Shown piece after piece: positions 49,230-59,873 of a stretch of 64,000 bases of DNA. The notes under the pieces were generated by a model. The model saw only the letters and a list, made by a program, of their open reading frames with translations, was not told the origin of the DNA and made no database searches. Position numbers and translations under genes: made by a program. Within the stretch, counting starts at the first letter, position 1. The number at the start of each line of letters is the position of its first letter. Source of the stretch: Ketobacter sp. (GTDB lineage Bacteria; Pseudomonadota; Gammaproteobacteria; Pseudomonadales; Ketobacteraceae); NCBI RefSeq assembly GCF_003671495.1, contig NZ_RCHN01000007.1:122276-186275 (forward strand), given 5' to 3'.

Positions 49230-50145
49230 ACGTAAGAAAGAGAAAATGTCAATCCTTAAGAAAAGAGTGGCAGCCTTGGAAGGCCAATTGAAGCTTGGGC
49301 TTGAAGCTCAAAAGCTGGCTATAGGAAAACTCCTGACTGATAAGGTAGTTCGGCTTGAAAAGATTAGGTCCTTTGAGGATGTGGAATTTCAGATTTTTTC
49401 CCAGTTTGGTGATGACGGCATTATCCAGTGGTTGATTAGTAAGCTGGATTTGACCCAAAAAAATTTCGTGGAGTTTGGGGTCGAGGATTATAGAGAATCG
49501 AACACTAGATTCTTGCTTATGAATAACAATTGGGTCGGTTATATTATTGATGGTTCAGATGATAATATTAACCTAATTAGAGAGTCTGAGTACTACTGGA
49601 AATACGAACTTCATACGCGAGCTGCGTTTGTGACAAGAGAAAACATTAATACTCTGATGTCGGACTTTGGGTTGGCTGGGGACATCGGGTTGCTACATAT
49701 CGATATAGATGGAAATGATTATTGGGTGTGGAAATCTTTAGAGGTGGTATCACCGGAAATTCTAATACTCGAGTACAATAGTGTTTTCGGGGCTGAGAGG
49801 GCGGTTACAATTCCCTACAACGCAGATTTTCAGCGGACTGATAGCCATTACAGTAATCTATACTTCGGTGCATCATTGAAAGCGCTATGTGAGTTATCTA
49901 ACAACAAGGGTTATGCTTTTGTCGGCTGCAACTCTGCAGGAAATAACGCCTACTTTGTCAGAAAAGATAAATTAATCCCAGGTATTAGGGAACTGCTACC
50001 TCAAGAAGGGTATGTGCAGTCAAGGTTTAGGGAAAGCCGGGACGAGGAGTTTAATCTAACCTATATTACCGGTGATGAAAGGCTGGATATGTTGAGAGGA
50101 ATGGATGTGGTCGATACCAACACGGGAGAGCTCGTAAAGTTGTAG
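49213..50145 (+). CDS. FkbM-like methyltransferase-type protein
   Basis: 310 aa from ATG 49213, overlapping the rmd 3' end by 17 bp; ATG 49246 is an alternative. A short N-terminal helix is followed by FSQFGDDGIIQWLI and the block KNFVEFGVEDYRESNTRFLL, which places an acidic residue and Gly as in SAM-binding motif I. DIGLLHIDIDGNDYWVWKSL and PEILILEYNSVFG resemble the FkbM D-x-D-G-x-E region. A methyl cap on the O-chain is a natural guess, since rhamnans are often capped, but direct evidence is lacking. Confidence 0.65.
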
Positions 50146-50225
50146 CTTGAGGACTTTAAAGCTTCATATGTTTTATGCGTTGGCATTTCGAGGGTATATA
50201 GAACAGCTGCAATCTCTGTACTATA

Positions 50226-51563
50226 TTGTCTACGACACTCAACTTTCTGTTGCCGTCTAATGATTGGAATACGCTTTTGCTAACCCGCTGGCTCTACACC
50301 CTCGCGTTCTACCTCGCCATTCCGCTCCTGCTGCTGCGCCTGCAGCGGCGGGTCAGGAAGAATCCGGCCTATCGCCATCGTATCCGTGAGCGCTTTGGGC
50401 TGTATCCGCCCGGCAAACCCCTGCAAGGTTCCCTCTGGTTCCATACCGTCTCGGTAGGGGAGTTTCTGGCCGCCAAACCGTTGATCGACCGCATTCTGGC
50501 TACGTATCCTGACACCCCCTGTGTGATTACCACCATGACCCCCACCGGGTCTGAGCGCGTTCTGCAAGCGTATCCGCAACCGCTGGCGACGGGGCGGGTG
50601 CACCATGTCTATCTGCCCTACGATCTGCCGGATGCGCTCACCCGGTTTCTGCAGCGCTTCAATCCCAAGCTGCTGGTCATCATGGAGACCGAGCTGTGGC
50701 CCAACATGATTCACTATACCCGGCAGCGGGGGGTGCCCATTATTGTGGCCAATGCCCGCCTGTCAGAGAAGTCCGCCAACGGCTATCGCAAGGTGTTGCC
50801 GCTGTTTCGCCCCATGATGCGGGAGGTGTCCCTGATTGCAGCGCAGTCCGATGCGGATGGTGAGCGTTTTGTGGAAATGGGGCTGCCGCCCGGCAACCTG
50901 CAGGTGACCGGTACTGTCAAGTTCGACCTGGACATCAAGCCCGACACCGTCACCGAGGCGCGGGCGCTGAGGGCGCAGTGGGGTGGCCAGCGCAAGGTCT
51001 TCATTGCCGCCAGCACTCATGAGGGGGAGGACGAACAGGTGCTGGACGCGTTTTTTTATCTGCGCAGCAAGGTGCCGGATGCCCTGCTGGTCATTGTGCC
51101 CCGTCATCCGGAGCGCTTCGAGGATGTGGCCAATCTGGTGGTGGCCCGTGGTTTGAGTCTGAGCCGCATCAGCAAGCAGGAGCCGGTGCAGGCGGATACC
51201 GATGTCATTCTGGGGGATACCATGGGGCAGCTGCTGACGCTGCTGGGGGCTTCGGATGTGGCGTTTATCGGTGGCAGCCTGGTGCCGGTGGGTGGGCATA
51301 ACATGCTCGAGGCCCTGGCCATGGGGGTGCCGGCGTTGACCGGGCCCCATGTGTTCAATTTCCAGGTGGTGGCACAGATGCTCTCCGAGCTGGAGGTGTT
51401 GAAAACCGTCACCACGCCCTTGGGGTTGGGGCAGGCGGTGGAGGCTCTGTTTCAGGATGAGGAAACCCGTTACGCCTTATCCAAGCGGGGTAAATACGTT
51501 GTTGAGGAAAATCGCGGGGCCATGGATCGTCTGTTTGGCCTCATCTGTCAGCAGATTTCCTAG
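50226..51563 (+). CDS. waaA: 3-deoxy-D-manno-octulosonic acid (Kdo) transferase
   Basis: About 445 aa, transfers Kdo from CMP-Kdo to lipid IVA. One N-terminal membrane anchor (LYTLAFYLAIPLLLLRL), then WFHTVSVGEFLAAKPLI with the catalytic Glu, TTMTPTGSERV, METELWPNMI, and the C-terminal GGSLVPVGGHNMLEALAMGVP donor site. No ATG starts exist in the frame before the anchor: the frame opens at 50202, after a stop. TTG at 50226, 50250 or 50277 must serve; 50277 (GGA about 10 bases upstream) would give the usual short N-terminus. The GC content returns to the chromosomal level here. Confidence 0.93.
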   Translation: MSTTLNFLLPSNDWNTLLLTRWLYTLAFYLAIPLLLLRLQRRVRKNPAYRHRIRERFGLYPPGKPLQGSLWFHTVSVGEFLAAKPLIDRILATYPDTPCVITTMTPTGSERVLQAYPQPLATGRVHHVYLPYDLPDALTRFLQRFNPKLLVIMETELWPNMIHYTRQRGVPIIVANARLSEKSANGYRKVLPLFRPMMREVSLIAAQSDADGERFVEMGLPPGNLQVTGTVKFDLDIKPDTVTEARALRAQWGGQRKVFIAASTHEGEDEQVLDAFFYLRSKVPDALLVIVPRHPERFEDVANLVVARGLSLSRISKQEPVQADTDVILGDTMGQLLTLLGASDVAFIGGSLVPVGGHNMLEALAMGVPALTGPHVFNFQVVAQMLSELEVLKTVTTPLGLGQAVEALFQDEETRYALSKRGKYVVEENRGAMDRLFGLICQQIS

Positions 51564-51610
51564 CCCCTGAGTCCTTACGCGGTTGCTGCCGTCTGGCGCA
51601 CTGGTTATAG

Positions 51611-53599
<1,989 letters not shown>

Positions 53600-53704
53600 T
53601 GTCAACCCGAAAGGCACAAAAATAGTGCCGGGGTTGGCGTTGTCGCAGGCCGCTATACTGGCTAGCCTTATAGAGGTGCTAAAAAACAGGCAGAAGGTGA
53701 TTTC

Positions 53705-54328
53705 ATGGATCGAAAGGAAGGTCCCTGCTTTGGTCATGAAGACGTGGAAGTGGTGGAGAAAAAGCTGGTCTACGACGGCTTTTTCAAGATGCAACGCTAC
53801 CAACTGCGTCATCGGCTGATTGAAGGGGGCTGGTGCAAGCTGCTGACCCGGGAATGCTTTGACCGGGGCCCGTCCGTCGGGGTGTTGTTGTATGACCCCT
53901 ACAAGGACTGTGTGGTGTTGCTGGAGCAGTTCCGCATCGGCGCCTTGGAAGGCAACGAGGGGCCCTGGCAGCTGGAGTTGGTGGCCGGTATTCTGGAACC
54001 GGGTGAAACCCCGGAGGATGTGGTCCACCGGGAAGCCGTCGAGGAATCCGGCAGTGATGTGCTGGCGTTGGAGTATATTTACGAATATTACCCCAGCCCC
54101 GGCGGCTCCAATGAAAAGCTCTTCCTCTATTGCGGGGGCATCGATTCCACTGGTGTGGGCGGGGTGCACGGCTTGGCGGAAGAAGGGGAAGACATTTGGG
54201 TGCAGGTGTTTTCCCGGGAAGAGGCCTGGCATATCCTGCAGGAGAACTACATCAACAATGCATCCACCATTATCGCCCTGCAGTGGCTGCAGATGAATTA
54301 CCAGCGTTTACAGGAAAAGTGGCAGTAG
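53705..54328 (+). CDS. nudF: ADP-ribose pyrophosphatase (Nudix hydrolase)
   Basis: 207 aa. The Nudix box is complete: GILEPGETPEDVVHREAVEE followed by SG (GX5EX7REUXEEXGU). VVLLEQFRIGALEGNEGPWQLELVAG upstream and EYYPSPGGSNEKLFLYCGGID downstream match the ADP-ribose pyrophosphatase subfamily, which cleaves ADP-ribose to AMP and ribose-5-phosphate. A TATACT box at 53654-53659 may be its -10. It heads a rightward run nudF-DUF1249-cpdA-yqiA-parE with short gaps, as in Pseudomonas. Confidence 0.93.
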   Translation: MDRKEGPCFGHEDVEVVEKKLVYDGFFKMQRYQLRHRLIEGGWCKLLTRECFDRGPSVGVLLYDPYKDCVVLLEQFRIGALEGNEGPWQLELVAGILEPGETPEDVVHREAVEESGSDVLALEYIYEYYPSPGGSNEKLFLYCGGIDSTGVGGVHGLAEEGEDIWVQVFSREEAWHILQENYINNASTIIALQWLQMNYQRLQEKWQ

Positions 54329-54335
54329 CGGTTGC

Positions 54336-54776
54336 ATGAACCCCAAAAAAAACTACACACCTAATCTCAGCCAGCTGATGAGTAATTGCGAGATCAATTA
54401 CCATCGCATCATGCGTCTGTTGCCGGAGCTGGAGGAGCGGGAGGAGTGGTGTTTTGGGGTGGATGCCAACAGCGAAGAGCTGAAGCAGGTCAGTATTCAT
54501 ATTGTCGAGCGCAGCAAATACACCACCACCGTGGCGCTGGCCCAGGAGTCCATGCTGGACGATTGGGTGCCCAAACCCATGCTGACGGTGCGGCTATATC
54601 ATGATGCGCAAATGGCTGAGGTCCTCTCATTTCAGCGCAACCGCTATATTCGTCAAAACTACGCCTATCCCAACGAGAAAATGTTCCAGCCCGACGAAAA
54701 AGCCCAGCTCAATGCCTTTCTGGGTGAATGGCTTGAATTCTGTCTCAGGTCCGGCCGAGCGCTGGTCAAAGTATAA
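54336..54776 (+). CDS. DUF1249 (YqiB-like) family protein
   Basis: 146 aa cytoplasmic protein starting 7 bp after nudF. NLSQLMSNCEINYHRIMRLLPEL at the start, TVRLYHDAQMAEVLSFQRNRYIRQNYAYPNEKMFQPDEK in the middle and LNAFLGEWLEFCLRSGRA at the end are typical of DUF1249, which sits between nudF and cpdA in many gammaproteobacteria. Function unknown. Confidence 0.92.
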   Translation: MNPKKNYTPNLSQLMSNCEINYHRIMRLLPELEEREEWCFGVDANSEELKQVSIHIVERSKYTTTVALAQESMLDDWVPKPMLTVRLYHDAQMAEVLSFQRNRYIRQNYAYPNEKMFQPDEKAQLNAFLGEWLEFCLRSGRALVKV

Positions 54777-54959
54777 GTGTGAAGGGGCGCACAGACTCAA
54801 AAAATGTGAAAATTCACAGGGAGTTGGAGTCGATTTTGTTGCGATGGAACCTGCCGCACCAGTGAAAACCCGTTATACTGATCAGAATGCCGCCTTTATA
54901 TGGCCGGAGCGGCATCCGTGGTTTATAACTACCTAATGACAAATAGAATGGATTGACCT

Positions 54960-55766
54960 TTGGTTAGCACTACTACCCAACCATCAATTCGCATCATTCA
55001 GCTCTCGGATTGCCATCTGTTCAAAAGTACAGAGGGTAAGTTGTTGGGTCTCAACACCGAGCAGAGCCTGTCTTTGGTGATGGACCTGATCAAGGAAGAG
55101 CAGCCCGCCATCGACTTGGTGCTGGCCACCGGTGACCTCTCCCAGGACGGCAGCAGCGAGTCTTACGCTCGATTCCATCAGTGGATGGCATCGTTTACCA
55201 GTCCGGTTTATTGGCTGCCCGGCAACCACGACCTCACTGACATCATGGCCAACCATCAGGCGGCCAAGCGCATGAGCCCCTGTGTCATCGACGTGGGTGG
55301 CTGGCAGGTCATCATGCTGGATTCCACCATTCGCGGCAAAGTGCCCGGCAACTTCGCCGATTCTGAATTGCGCTTTCTGGAAAAATCCCTGCAGGCCTCC
55401 CAGGGTAAGCATGTGTTGATCGCCCTGCATCACCAGCCGGTGCCTGTGGGCAGTGCCTGGCTGGATCAGCAGATCGTGGGCAATGCCGCGGAGTTCTTCA
55501 AAGTGGTGGACCAGTTCAGTAATGTGCGTTCCATCATCTGGGGCCATGTACATCAGGTGTTCGAGACCGAACGCAAGGGCGTGAAGCTGATGTCAGTGCC
55601 GTCCACCTGTGTGCAGTTCCTGCCCAAGAGCCAGGATTTTGCCGTGGACAAGGAAAGCCCGGGCTATCGCTGGATCGACCTCAATGCCGATGGCTCCCTC
55701 GACAGCGGTGTCTCCCGCGTTACCGGTGTGGATTTTGTGGTGGATTACAGCGTCAAAGGCTATTAA
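54960..55766 (+). CDS. cpdA: 3',5'-cyclic-AMP phosphodiesterase
   Basis: 268 aa metallophosphoesterase that hydrolyses cAMP. Metal-binding motifs in order: QLSDCHLF (D, H), ATGDLSQDG (GD), LPGNHDL (GNHD), ALHHQPVPVG (H) and WGHVHQVFE (GH.H). The only in-frame start before the first motif is TTG 54960, with no strong RBS; an ATG at 54949 is out of frame and closes at once. Operon position after DUF1249 and before yqiA is conserved. Confidence 0.93.
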   Translation: MVSTTTQPSIRIIQLSDCHLFKSTEGKLLGLNTEQSLSLVMDLIKEEQPAIDLVLATGDLSQDGSSESYARFHQWMASFTSPVYWLPGNHDLTDIMANHQAAKRMSPCVIDVGGWQVIMLDSTIRGKVPGNFADSELRFLEKSLQASQGKHVLIALHHQPVPVGSAWLDQQIVGNAAEFFKVVDQFSNVRSIIWGHVHQVFETERKGVKLMSVPSTCVQFLPKSQDFAVDKESPGYRWIDLNADGSLDSGVSRVTGVDFVVDYSVKGY

Positions 55767-55776
55767 CCTGAGCCCC

Positions 55777-56364
55777 ATGCCCACACCCTTTCATCTGTTC
55801 TACATTCACGGTTTCAACAGTTCCCCCCAATCGGCCAAGGCCCGTATTCTGGGCGAGGCCGTGGCGTCCATGCCCGGGGTGCAACTCCATGTGCCGGGCC
55901 TGCCCTATGATCCGCAGCGTTCCATCGACATCCTCAAGTCAGCGGTGGAAGCCTGTTTACCGCAGCCGGTGGGCCTGGTGGGCAGTTCCATGGGCGGCTT
56001 TTACGGCACCTGGCTGGCGGAGCATTACGACCTGCCACTGGTGCTGGTAAACCCGGCCATCCGCCCCTATGAACTGCTGAAGGATTATCTGGGCATCAAC
56101 GAGAACCTGTATACTGGTGAGCGTTACGAATTTACGGAACAGCACATTGACGTTTTGCGGCAATTGGACGTGCCGGTGATCACCCGGCCGCAACGTTACT
56201 TTCTGTTGACGCAAACCGCAGACGAAGTGCTGGACTACCGGCAGGGCGTAGAGAAATTTGCCGCCAGCCAACAGACGGTGGAGCCCGGTGGCTCCCATGG
56301 CTTTGATCATTTTGAGCGGCACCTGCCCGCCATTTTTTCCTTTTTCAACATCACATCGGAATAA
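55777..56364 (+). CDS. yqiA: YqiA-type esterase
   Basis: 195 aa alpha/beta hydrolase of the YqiA family. Oxyanion region FYIHGFNSSPQSAKA, nucleophile Ser in GLVGSSMGGFYGTWLA, and the terminal GSHGFDHFE with the catalytic His. The start ATG 55777 lies 10 bp after cpdA. E. coli YqiA is an esterase of short acyl chains; its cell role is unclear. Confidence 0.93.
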   Translation: MPTPFHLFYIHGFNSSPQSAKARILGEAVASMPGVQLHVPGLPYDPQRSIDILKSAVEACLPQPVGLVGSSMGGFYGTWLAEHYDLPLVLVNPAIRPYELLKDYLGINENLYTGERYEFTEQHIDVLRQLDVPVITRPQRYFLLTQTADEVLDYRQGVEKFAASQQTVEPGGSHGFDHFERHLPAIFSFFNITSE

Positions 56365-56373
56365 CCGAATTTT

Positions 56374-58263
56374 ATGGCAGAGAACAACTATACCTCCGAA
56401 TCCATAGAAGTCCTCAGTGGGTTGGACCCGGTGCGCAAACGCCCCGGCATGTACACCGATACCACCCGCCCCAACCATTTGGCCCAGGAAGTCATCGACA
56501 ACAGCGTGGACGAAGCGCTGGCGGGGCATGCCAGCAAAATCGAAGTGACCCTGTACAAAGACGGCTCCCTGGAAGTGGTGGACGACGGTCGCGGTATGCC
56601 GGTGGACATCCATCCGGAGAAAGGCATTCCCGGGGTGGAAGTGATTCTGTGTACCCTGCATGCCGGTGGCAAGTTTTCCAACAAAAACTACCAGTTCTCC
56701 GGCGGCTTGCACGGGGTGGGGGTGTCGGTGGTGAACGCGCTGTCCACCATGCTGGAGGTGACCATCCGCCGTGATGGCAATGTCTATCGCATGGGTTTCA
56801 AGGACGGTGACAAAGCCTCCGATCTGGAAATCATCGACACCTGCGGCAAGCGCAACACCGGCACGTCCCTGCGTTTTCTGCCGGACCCGAAGTACTTTGA
56901 TTCGCCGAAGTATTCCGTCTCCCGCCTGGCGCATCTGTTGCGGGCCAAAGCCGTACTGTGCCCCGGCCTGCACGTAAAGTTCACCGATGAAAACAGCGGT
57001 GAAACCCAGGAGTGGCATTATCAGGATGGCCTGAAGGATTATTTGCTGACGGCCAACCGGGGCTGGGCCCTGTTGCCGGAAGAGCCCTTTGTGGGCGTGA
57101 TGAGCGCCGACACCGAAGCGGTGGACTGGGCGGTGCAGTGGCTGCCGGAAGGGGGTGAGCTGATCACCGAAAGCTACGTTAACCTGATCCCCACTGCCCA
57201 GGGTGGCACCCATGTGAACGGTTTGCGTACTGGCTTGCTGGAAGCCATGCGCGAATATTGCGAAAACCGCAACCTGTTGCCGCGGGGCGTGAAGCTGGCT
57301 GCCGACGACGTGTGGGACAAGTGCACCTATGTGCTATCGGTGAAAATGCAGGACCCGCAATTCGCCGGGCAAACCAAAGAGAAACTGTCCTCCCGCCAGA
57401 CCGCGGCCTTTGTCTCTGGCGTGGTGAAAGACGCCTTCAGTTTATGGCTGCATCAGCACACGGCCGAAGGCGATGCCCTGGCGGACCTGGCCATCAGCAA
57501 TGCGCAAAAACGCATGCGCGCCAGCAAAAAAGTGGTGCGTAAAAAAGTCACCGCCGGCCCGGCCTTGCCCGGCAAACTGGCGGACTGCTCCGGCCAGGAT
57601 TCCGAACGCGCCGAACTGTTCCTGGTGGAAGGTGACTCCGCCGGTGGTTCCGCCAAGCAGGCCCGGGATCGTGAATTCCAGGCCGTGATGCCCCTGCGTG
57701 GAAAAATTCTGAATACCTGGGAAGTGGATTCGGCCGAGATACTGGCATCGCAGGAGGTGCACGACATTTCCGTGGCCATTGGGCTGGAGCCCGGCTCCGA
57801 CGATCTGAGCAACCTGCGTTACAACAAAGTGTGCATCCTCGCCGATGCGGACTCCGACGGTTTGCACATCGCCACGTTGTTGTGTGCGCTGTTCGTGCGC
57901 CATTTCCGCCCGCTGGTGCTGGCCGGCCATGTCTATGTGGCCATGCCGCCCCTGTATCGCATCGACGTGGCGAAGGACGTGTATTACGCCTTGGATGAAG
58001 ATGAAAAGCAGGGCATTCTGGATCGCATCAAAGCCGAGAAAAAGCGCGGCAACATTCAGGTCACCCGCTTTAAAGGCTTGGGCGAAATGAACCCCATGCA
58101 ATTGCGGGAAACCACCATGACCCCGGACACCCGCCGTTTGGTGCAGTTGGTGGTGGAGCCGGGTGACGACACCAACGAGGCTATGGATCTGTTGCTGGCG
58201 AAGAAGCGGGCGGGGGATCGTAAGGAATGGTTGGAGACGAAAGGGAATCTGGCGGTGGTGTGA
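56374..58263 (+). CDS. parE: DNA topoisomerase IV subunit B
   Basis: 629 aa. GHKL ATPase motifs: EVIDNSVDEALAGHA, VVDDGRGMPVD, and GGLHGVGVSVVNALS; transducer domain; TOPRIM motifs LVEGDSAGGSAKQARDREFQ and ILADADSDGLHIATLL; C-terminal RFKGLGEMNPMQLRETTMTP. With ParC it decatenates daughter chromosomes. The 3' end is intact (WLETKGNLAVV) and the stop is 5 bp from the proposed transposon end, so the conserved 3' coding part may be the recognition site used by the element. Confidence 0.98.
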   Translation: MAENNYTSESIEVLSGLDPVRKRPGMYTDTTRPNHLAQEVIDNSVDEALAGHASKIEVTLYKDGSLEVVDDGRGMPVDIHPEKGIPGVEVILCTLHAGGKFSNKNYQFSGGLHGVGVSVVNALSTMLEVTIRRDGNVYRMGFKDGDKASDLEIIDTCGKRNTGTSLRFLPDPKYFDSPKYSVSRLAHLLRAKAVLCPGLHVKFTDENSGETQEWHYQDGLKDYLLTANRGWALLPEEPFVGVMSADTEAVDWAVQWLPEGGELITESYVNLIPTAQGGTHVNGLRTGLLEAMREYCENRNLLPRGVKLAADDVWDKCTYVLSVKMQDPQFAGQTKEKLSSRQTAAFVSGVVKDAFSLWLHQHTAEGDALADLAISNAQKRMRASKKVVRKKVTAGPALPGKLADCSGQDSERAELFLVEGDSAGGSAKQARDREFQAVMPLRGKILNTWEVDSAEILASQEVHDISVAIGLEPGSDDLSNLRYNKVCILADADSDGLHIATLLCALFVRHFRPLVLAGHVYVAMPPLYRIDVAKDVYYALDEDEKQGILDRIKAEKKRGNIQVTRFKGLGEMNPMQLRETTMTPDTRRLVQLVVEPGDDTNEAMDLLLAKKRAGDRKEWLETKGNLAVV

Positions 58264-58268
58264 GGGCC

Positions 58269-58336
58269 TGTAAATTAGTACATAAAGTTGAACAGTTCGA
58301 CATAAGCTTGAACAAATAAGCACATAAGTTTGAACA
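58269..58336 (+). repeat. Tn7-like terminal end with three TnsB-type binding repeats
   Basis: Terminal TGTAAATT is followed by ACATAAAGTTGAACA (58280-58294), ACATAAGCTTGAACA (58300-58314) and ACATAAGTTTGAACA (58322-58336). Only positions 7-9 differ much between copies, and spacing is 20 and 22 bases. Closely packed repeats behind a TGT tip are the known layout of Tn7 right ends; the CATAAA-TTGA word also resembles repeats at ends of CRISPR-associated Tn7-like elements, from memory. Confidence 0.75.
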
Positions 58337-58340
58337 AAAG

Positions 58341-58371
58341 CCCCGCCAAACTCGATTTGCCGGGGTTTTTT
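58341..58371 (+). terminator. Rho-independent terminator behind parE, inside the element
   Basis: CCCCGcCAAA (58341-58350) pairs with TTTGcCGGGG (58356-58365) around a five-base loop with a single C-C mismatch and is followed by TTTTTT. Because it lies inside the proposed element end, the transposon appears to bring the terminator that now ends parE transcription. Confidence 0.85.
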
Positions 58372-58520
58372 GGGGATGCAAGAGACTTAGAAGTCGTGTG
58401 CTCGGACGAGGTTAAACCATCGACATGCCGATTAAGAGGGCCCTGTATATTGTTTCTCAGCCAATATTTATCCCTCTCTTATCTGGCTGCTAGCTCCCTG
58501 GAGCCGTTCGCGATCCTTGA

Positions 58521-59005
58521 ATAAGGAAACAGCTGGCCAAAGACGTTCGCTGCCGTGATTTAGTGGAGCTGCTGCTAGGCAAGGTCGCACCCAAGGCCCC
58601 CTGCGAATCCAGCCGCCTGAGAGCACACTTGTCTATACGGTTTAAATGGCTTTTAGAGCGCGAAGTGATAAAATCCGCCACCCCGTCGGGACATCGCCGT
58701 CATAAGTGATTGTCTCGCTGCCGGGTACTGGATCAGGAAGAGATGGCTGCATTGTGGTAGGTTTCTGGTCGAATGGATGAGGCTTGCCGGTATGTAAGTG
58801 CCAACTATCACGCATCCCCGTCCTAAATTTGGCGACTACATGACCTCGGTAGGCCTAGCGAGGTCATGTAGTCGCAGAGGTCATCAAGCAGGTGATAAGA
58901 CATGCAGCCAATGCCAATTATGTTACTGAGGCCCACTATAACTACGATTCTGAGGCTTTGGGCGCAGTAAATGCATGGTCAAAACATATAATTGGACTTT
59001 TGTAG
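58521..59005 (+). pseudogene. Wrecked tyrosine-recombinase (phage-type integrase) gene
   Basis: Three pieces read in different frames. At 58521-58709: LAKDVRCRDLVELLLGKVAP ... HLSIRFKWLLEREVIKSATP, like the core-binding (SAM-like) domain. Near 58720-58765: RVLDQEEMAALW then an in-frame stop, as at the start of a catalytic domain. At 58859-59005: EVIKQVIRHAANANYVTEAH, then NYDSEALGAVNAWSKHI, like the C-terminal tail, ending at TAG 59003. Most of the catalytic domain, with the Arg-His-Arg-Tyr residues, is missing. The remnant has frameshifts, stops and a deletion, so it is dead. It suggests an older integrated element nested in the cargo. Confidence 0.65.
58832..58875. repeat. 44-bp near-perfect palindrome inside the integrase remnant
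   Basis: GCGACTACATGACCTCG (58832-58848) is the exact reverse complement of CGAGGTCATGTAGTCGC (58859-58875). The centre TAGGCCTA (50-57 of the same hundred) is itself palindromic, leaving one mismatched pair (58849/58858). The right arm is also in frame with the integrase tail, so the left arm is probably an inverted copy of that coding sequence, made where the deletion occurred. Confidence 0.9.
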
Positions 59006-59060
59006 TGCTAGGCTCATATATAGAAGCTAGGCGCTGGCGGTTTGACTTGAAATTGCGATC

Positions 59061-59078
59061 GGATGTTACAACCTTATA
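59061..59078 (-). other. Candidate Ter (replication terminus) core
   Basis: On the minus strand GTTGTAAC (59065-59072) equals the invariant core of E. coli Ter sites. It lies a few bases before the Panacea gene, in the same element as a Tus-family gene. Bases outside the core match E. coli Ter poorly, and an 8-mer is expected about twice by chance in a window of this size, so this stands as a lead only. Confidence 0.3.
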
Positions 59079-59081
59079 ACT

Positions 59082-59873
59082 ATGGCTGCGGATATAAACA
59101 AGATTGATTTGGTTATCCAGTATGCCCTGCTAGTGGCCGGGGAGGAGGATGATTTTTTTAATCAACAACTCGGCCCAATTCATTTGATTAAATATGTCTA
59201 CTTGGCTGACATGTTTTACGCCAGAAGAAATCAGGGCGAAACGTTCACTGGCGTAGATTGGACATTCTACAACTTTGGTCCTTGGTCGCAAACCGTACAT
59301 TCACGTGTCGAACCTGCGCTAGTCGCGATAATGGCAAATAAGCAATCGTTTGAGAGCGATTATGGTGATGAAGACTGGCATCGCTGGAATTTGCGTAATG
59401 AGCGCTTATTGGCCGATAAGAAAGGCTCTCTTCCTGCTGCTATAACCCTGCGCCTTGATCGAGATATTCATAAGTATTTAAAAGATACCCCCTCGTTATT
59501 GGATTATGTCTATAAGACACCACCAATGATTCATGCTGCACCAAATGAGCATTTAGATTTCTCATTGGCATGTGAACAAATGGATGGGGAATCAGATTCT
59601 CCGAAGTTGAGAATCGAGTCGCTCTCGAATAAAAAGCAAAAAAAGTTCAAAGAGAAAATGTCTACGCTGCGAGAAGAATTCCAAAAACGCAAAGCAAATA
59701 AACCTAAGCTTGTTTCTCCGGTTGAAGAACCTCGCCATGATGACGTTTTTATTGAAGGCGTCAAATGGCTTGAAAGTTTGGCTGGCGATGATTTCTCAAG
59801 TAAGAAGTTGACAGTTAAATTTTCTCCTGATGTTTGGAAATCAAAAACAAGGAAAGGCGAAGATGTTTCCTGA
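59082..59873 (+). CDS. Panacea-domain (SocA/DUF4065-like) protein, probable antitoxin
   Basis: 263 aa. Residues about 8-160 carry the Panacea fold: LGPIHLIKYVYLADMFYARR, QGETFTGVDWTFYNFGPWSQTV is the hallmark stretch (K-Y-YLAD, then G..F.G..W..Y..GP-S). The C-terminal part (about 185-263) is charged and helical, with a Lys-rich SNKKQKKFKEK segment, and is probably the part facing a partner. Panacea proteins act as antitoxins (PanTA systems) to many unrelated toxins. Its stop overlaps the next gene by 11 bp, as expected of an antitoxin-first pair. Confidence 0.8.
   Translation: MAADINKIDLVIQYALLVAGEEDDFFNQQLGPIHLIKYVYLADMFYARRNQGETFTGVDWTFYNFGPWSQTVHSRVEPALVAIMANKQSFESDYGDEDWHRWNLRNERLLADKKGSLPAAITLRLDRDIHKYLKDTPSLLDYVYKTPPMIHAAPNEHLDFSLACEQMDGESDSPKLRIESLSNKKQKKFKEKMSTLREEFQKRKANKPKLVSPVEEPRHDDVFIEGVKWLESLAGDDFSSKKLTVKFSPDVWKSKTRKGEDVS

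Noticed and set aside
58269..58336. Triple repeat read as a CRISPR array or plasmid iterons
   Set aside because: Repeats are too short (15 bp) with 5-7 base spacers for CRISPR, and no replication gene is near; a Tn7-like end explains tip, spacing and tnsA.
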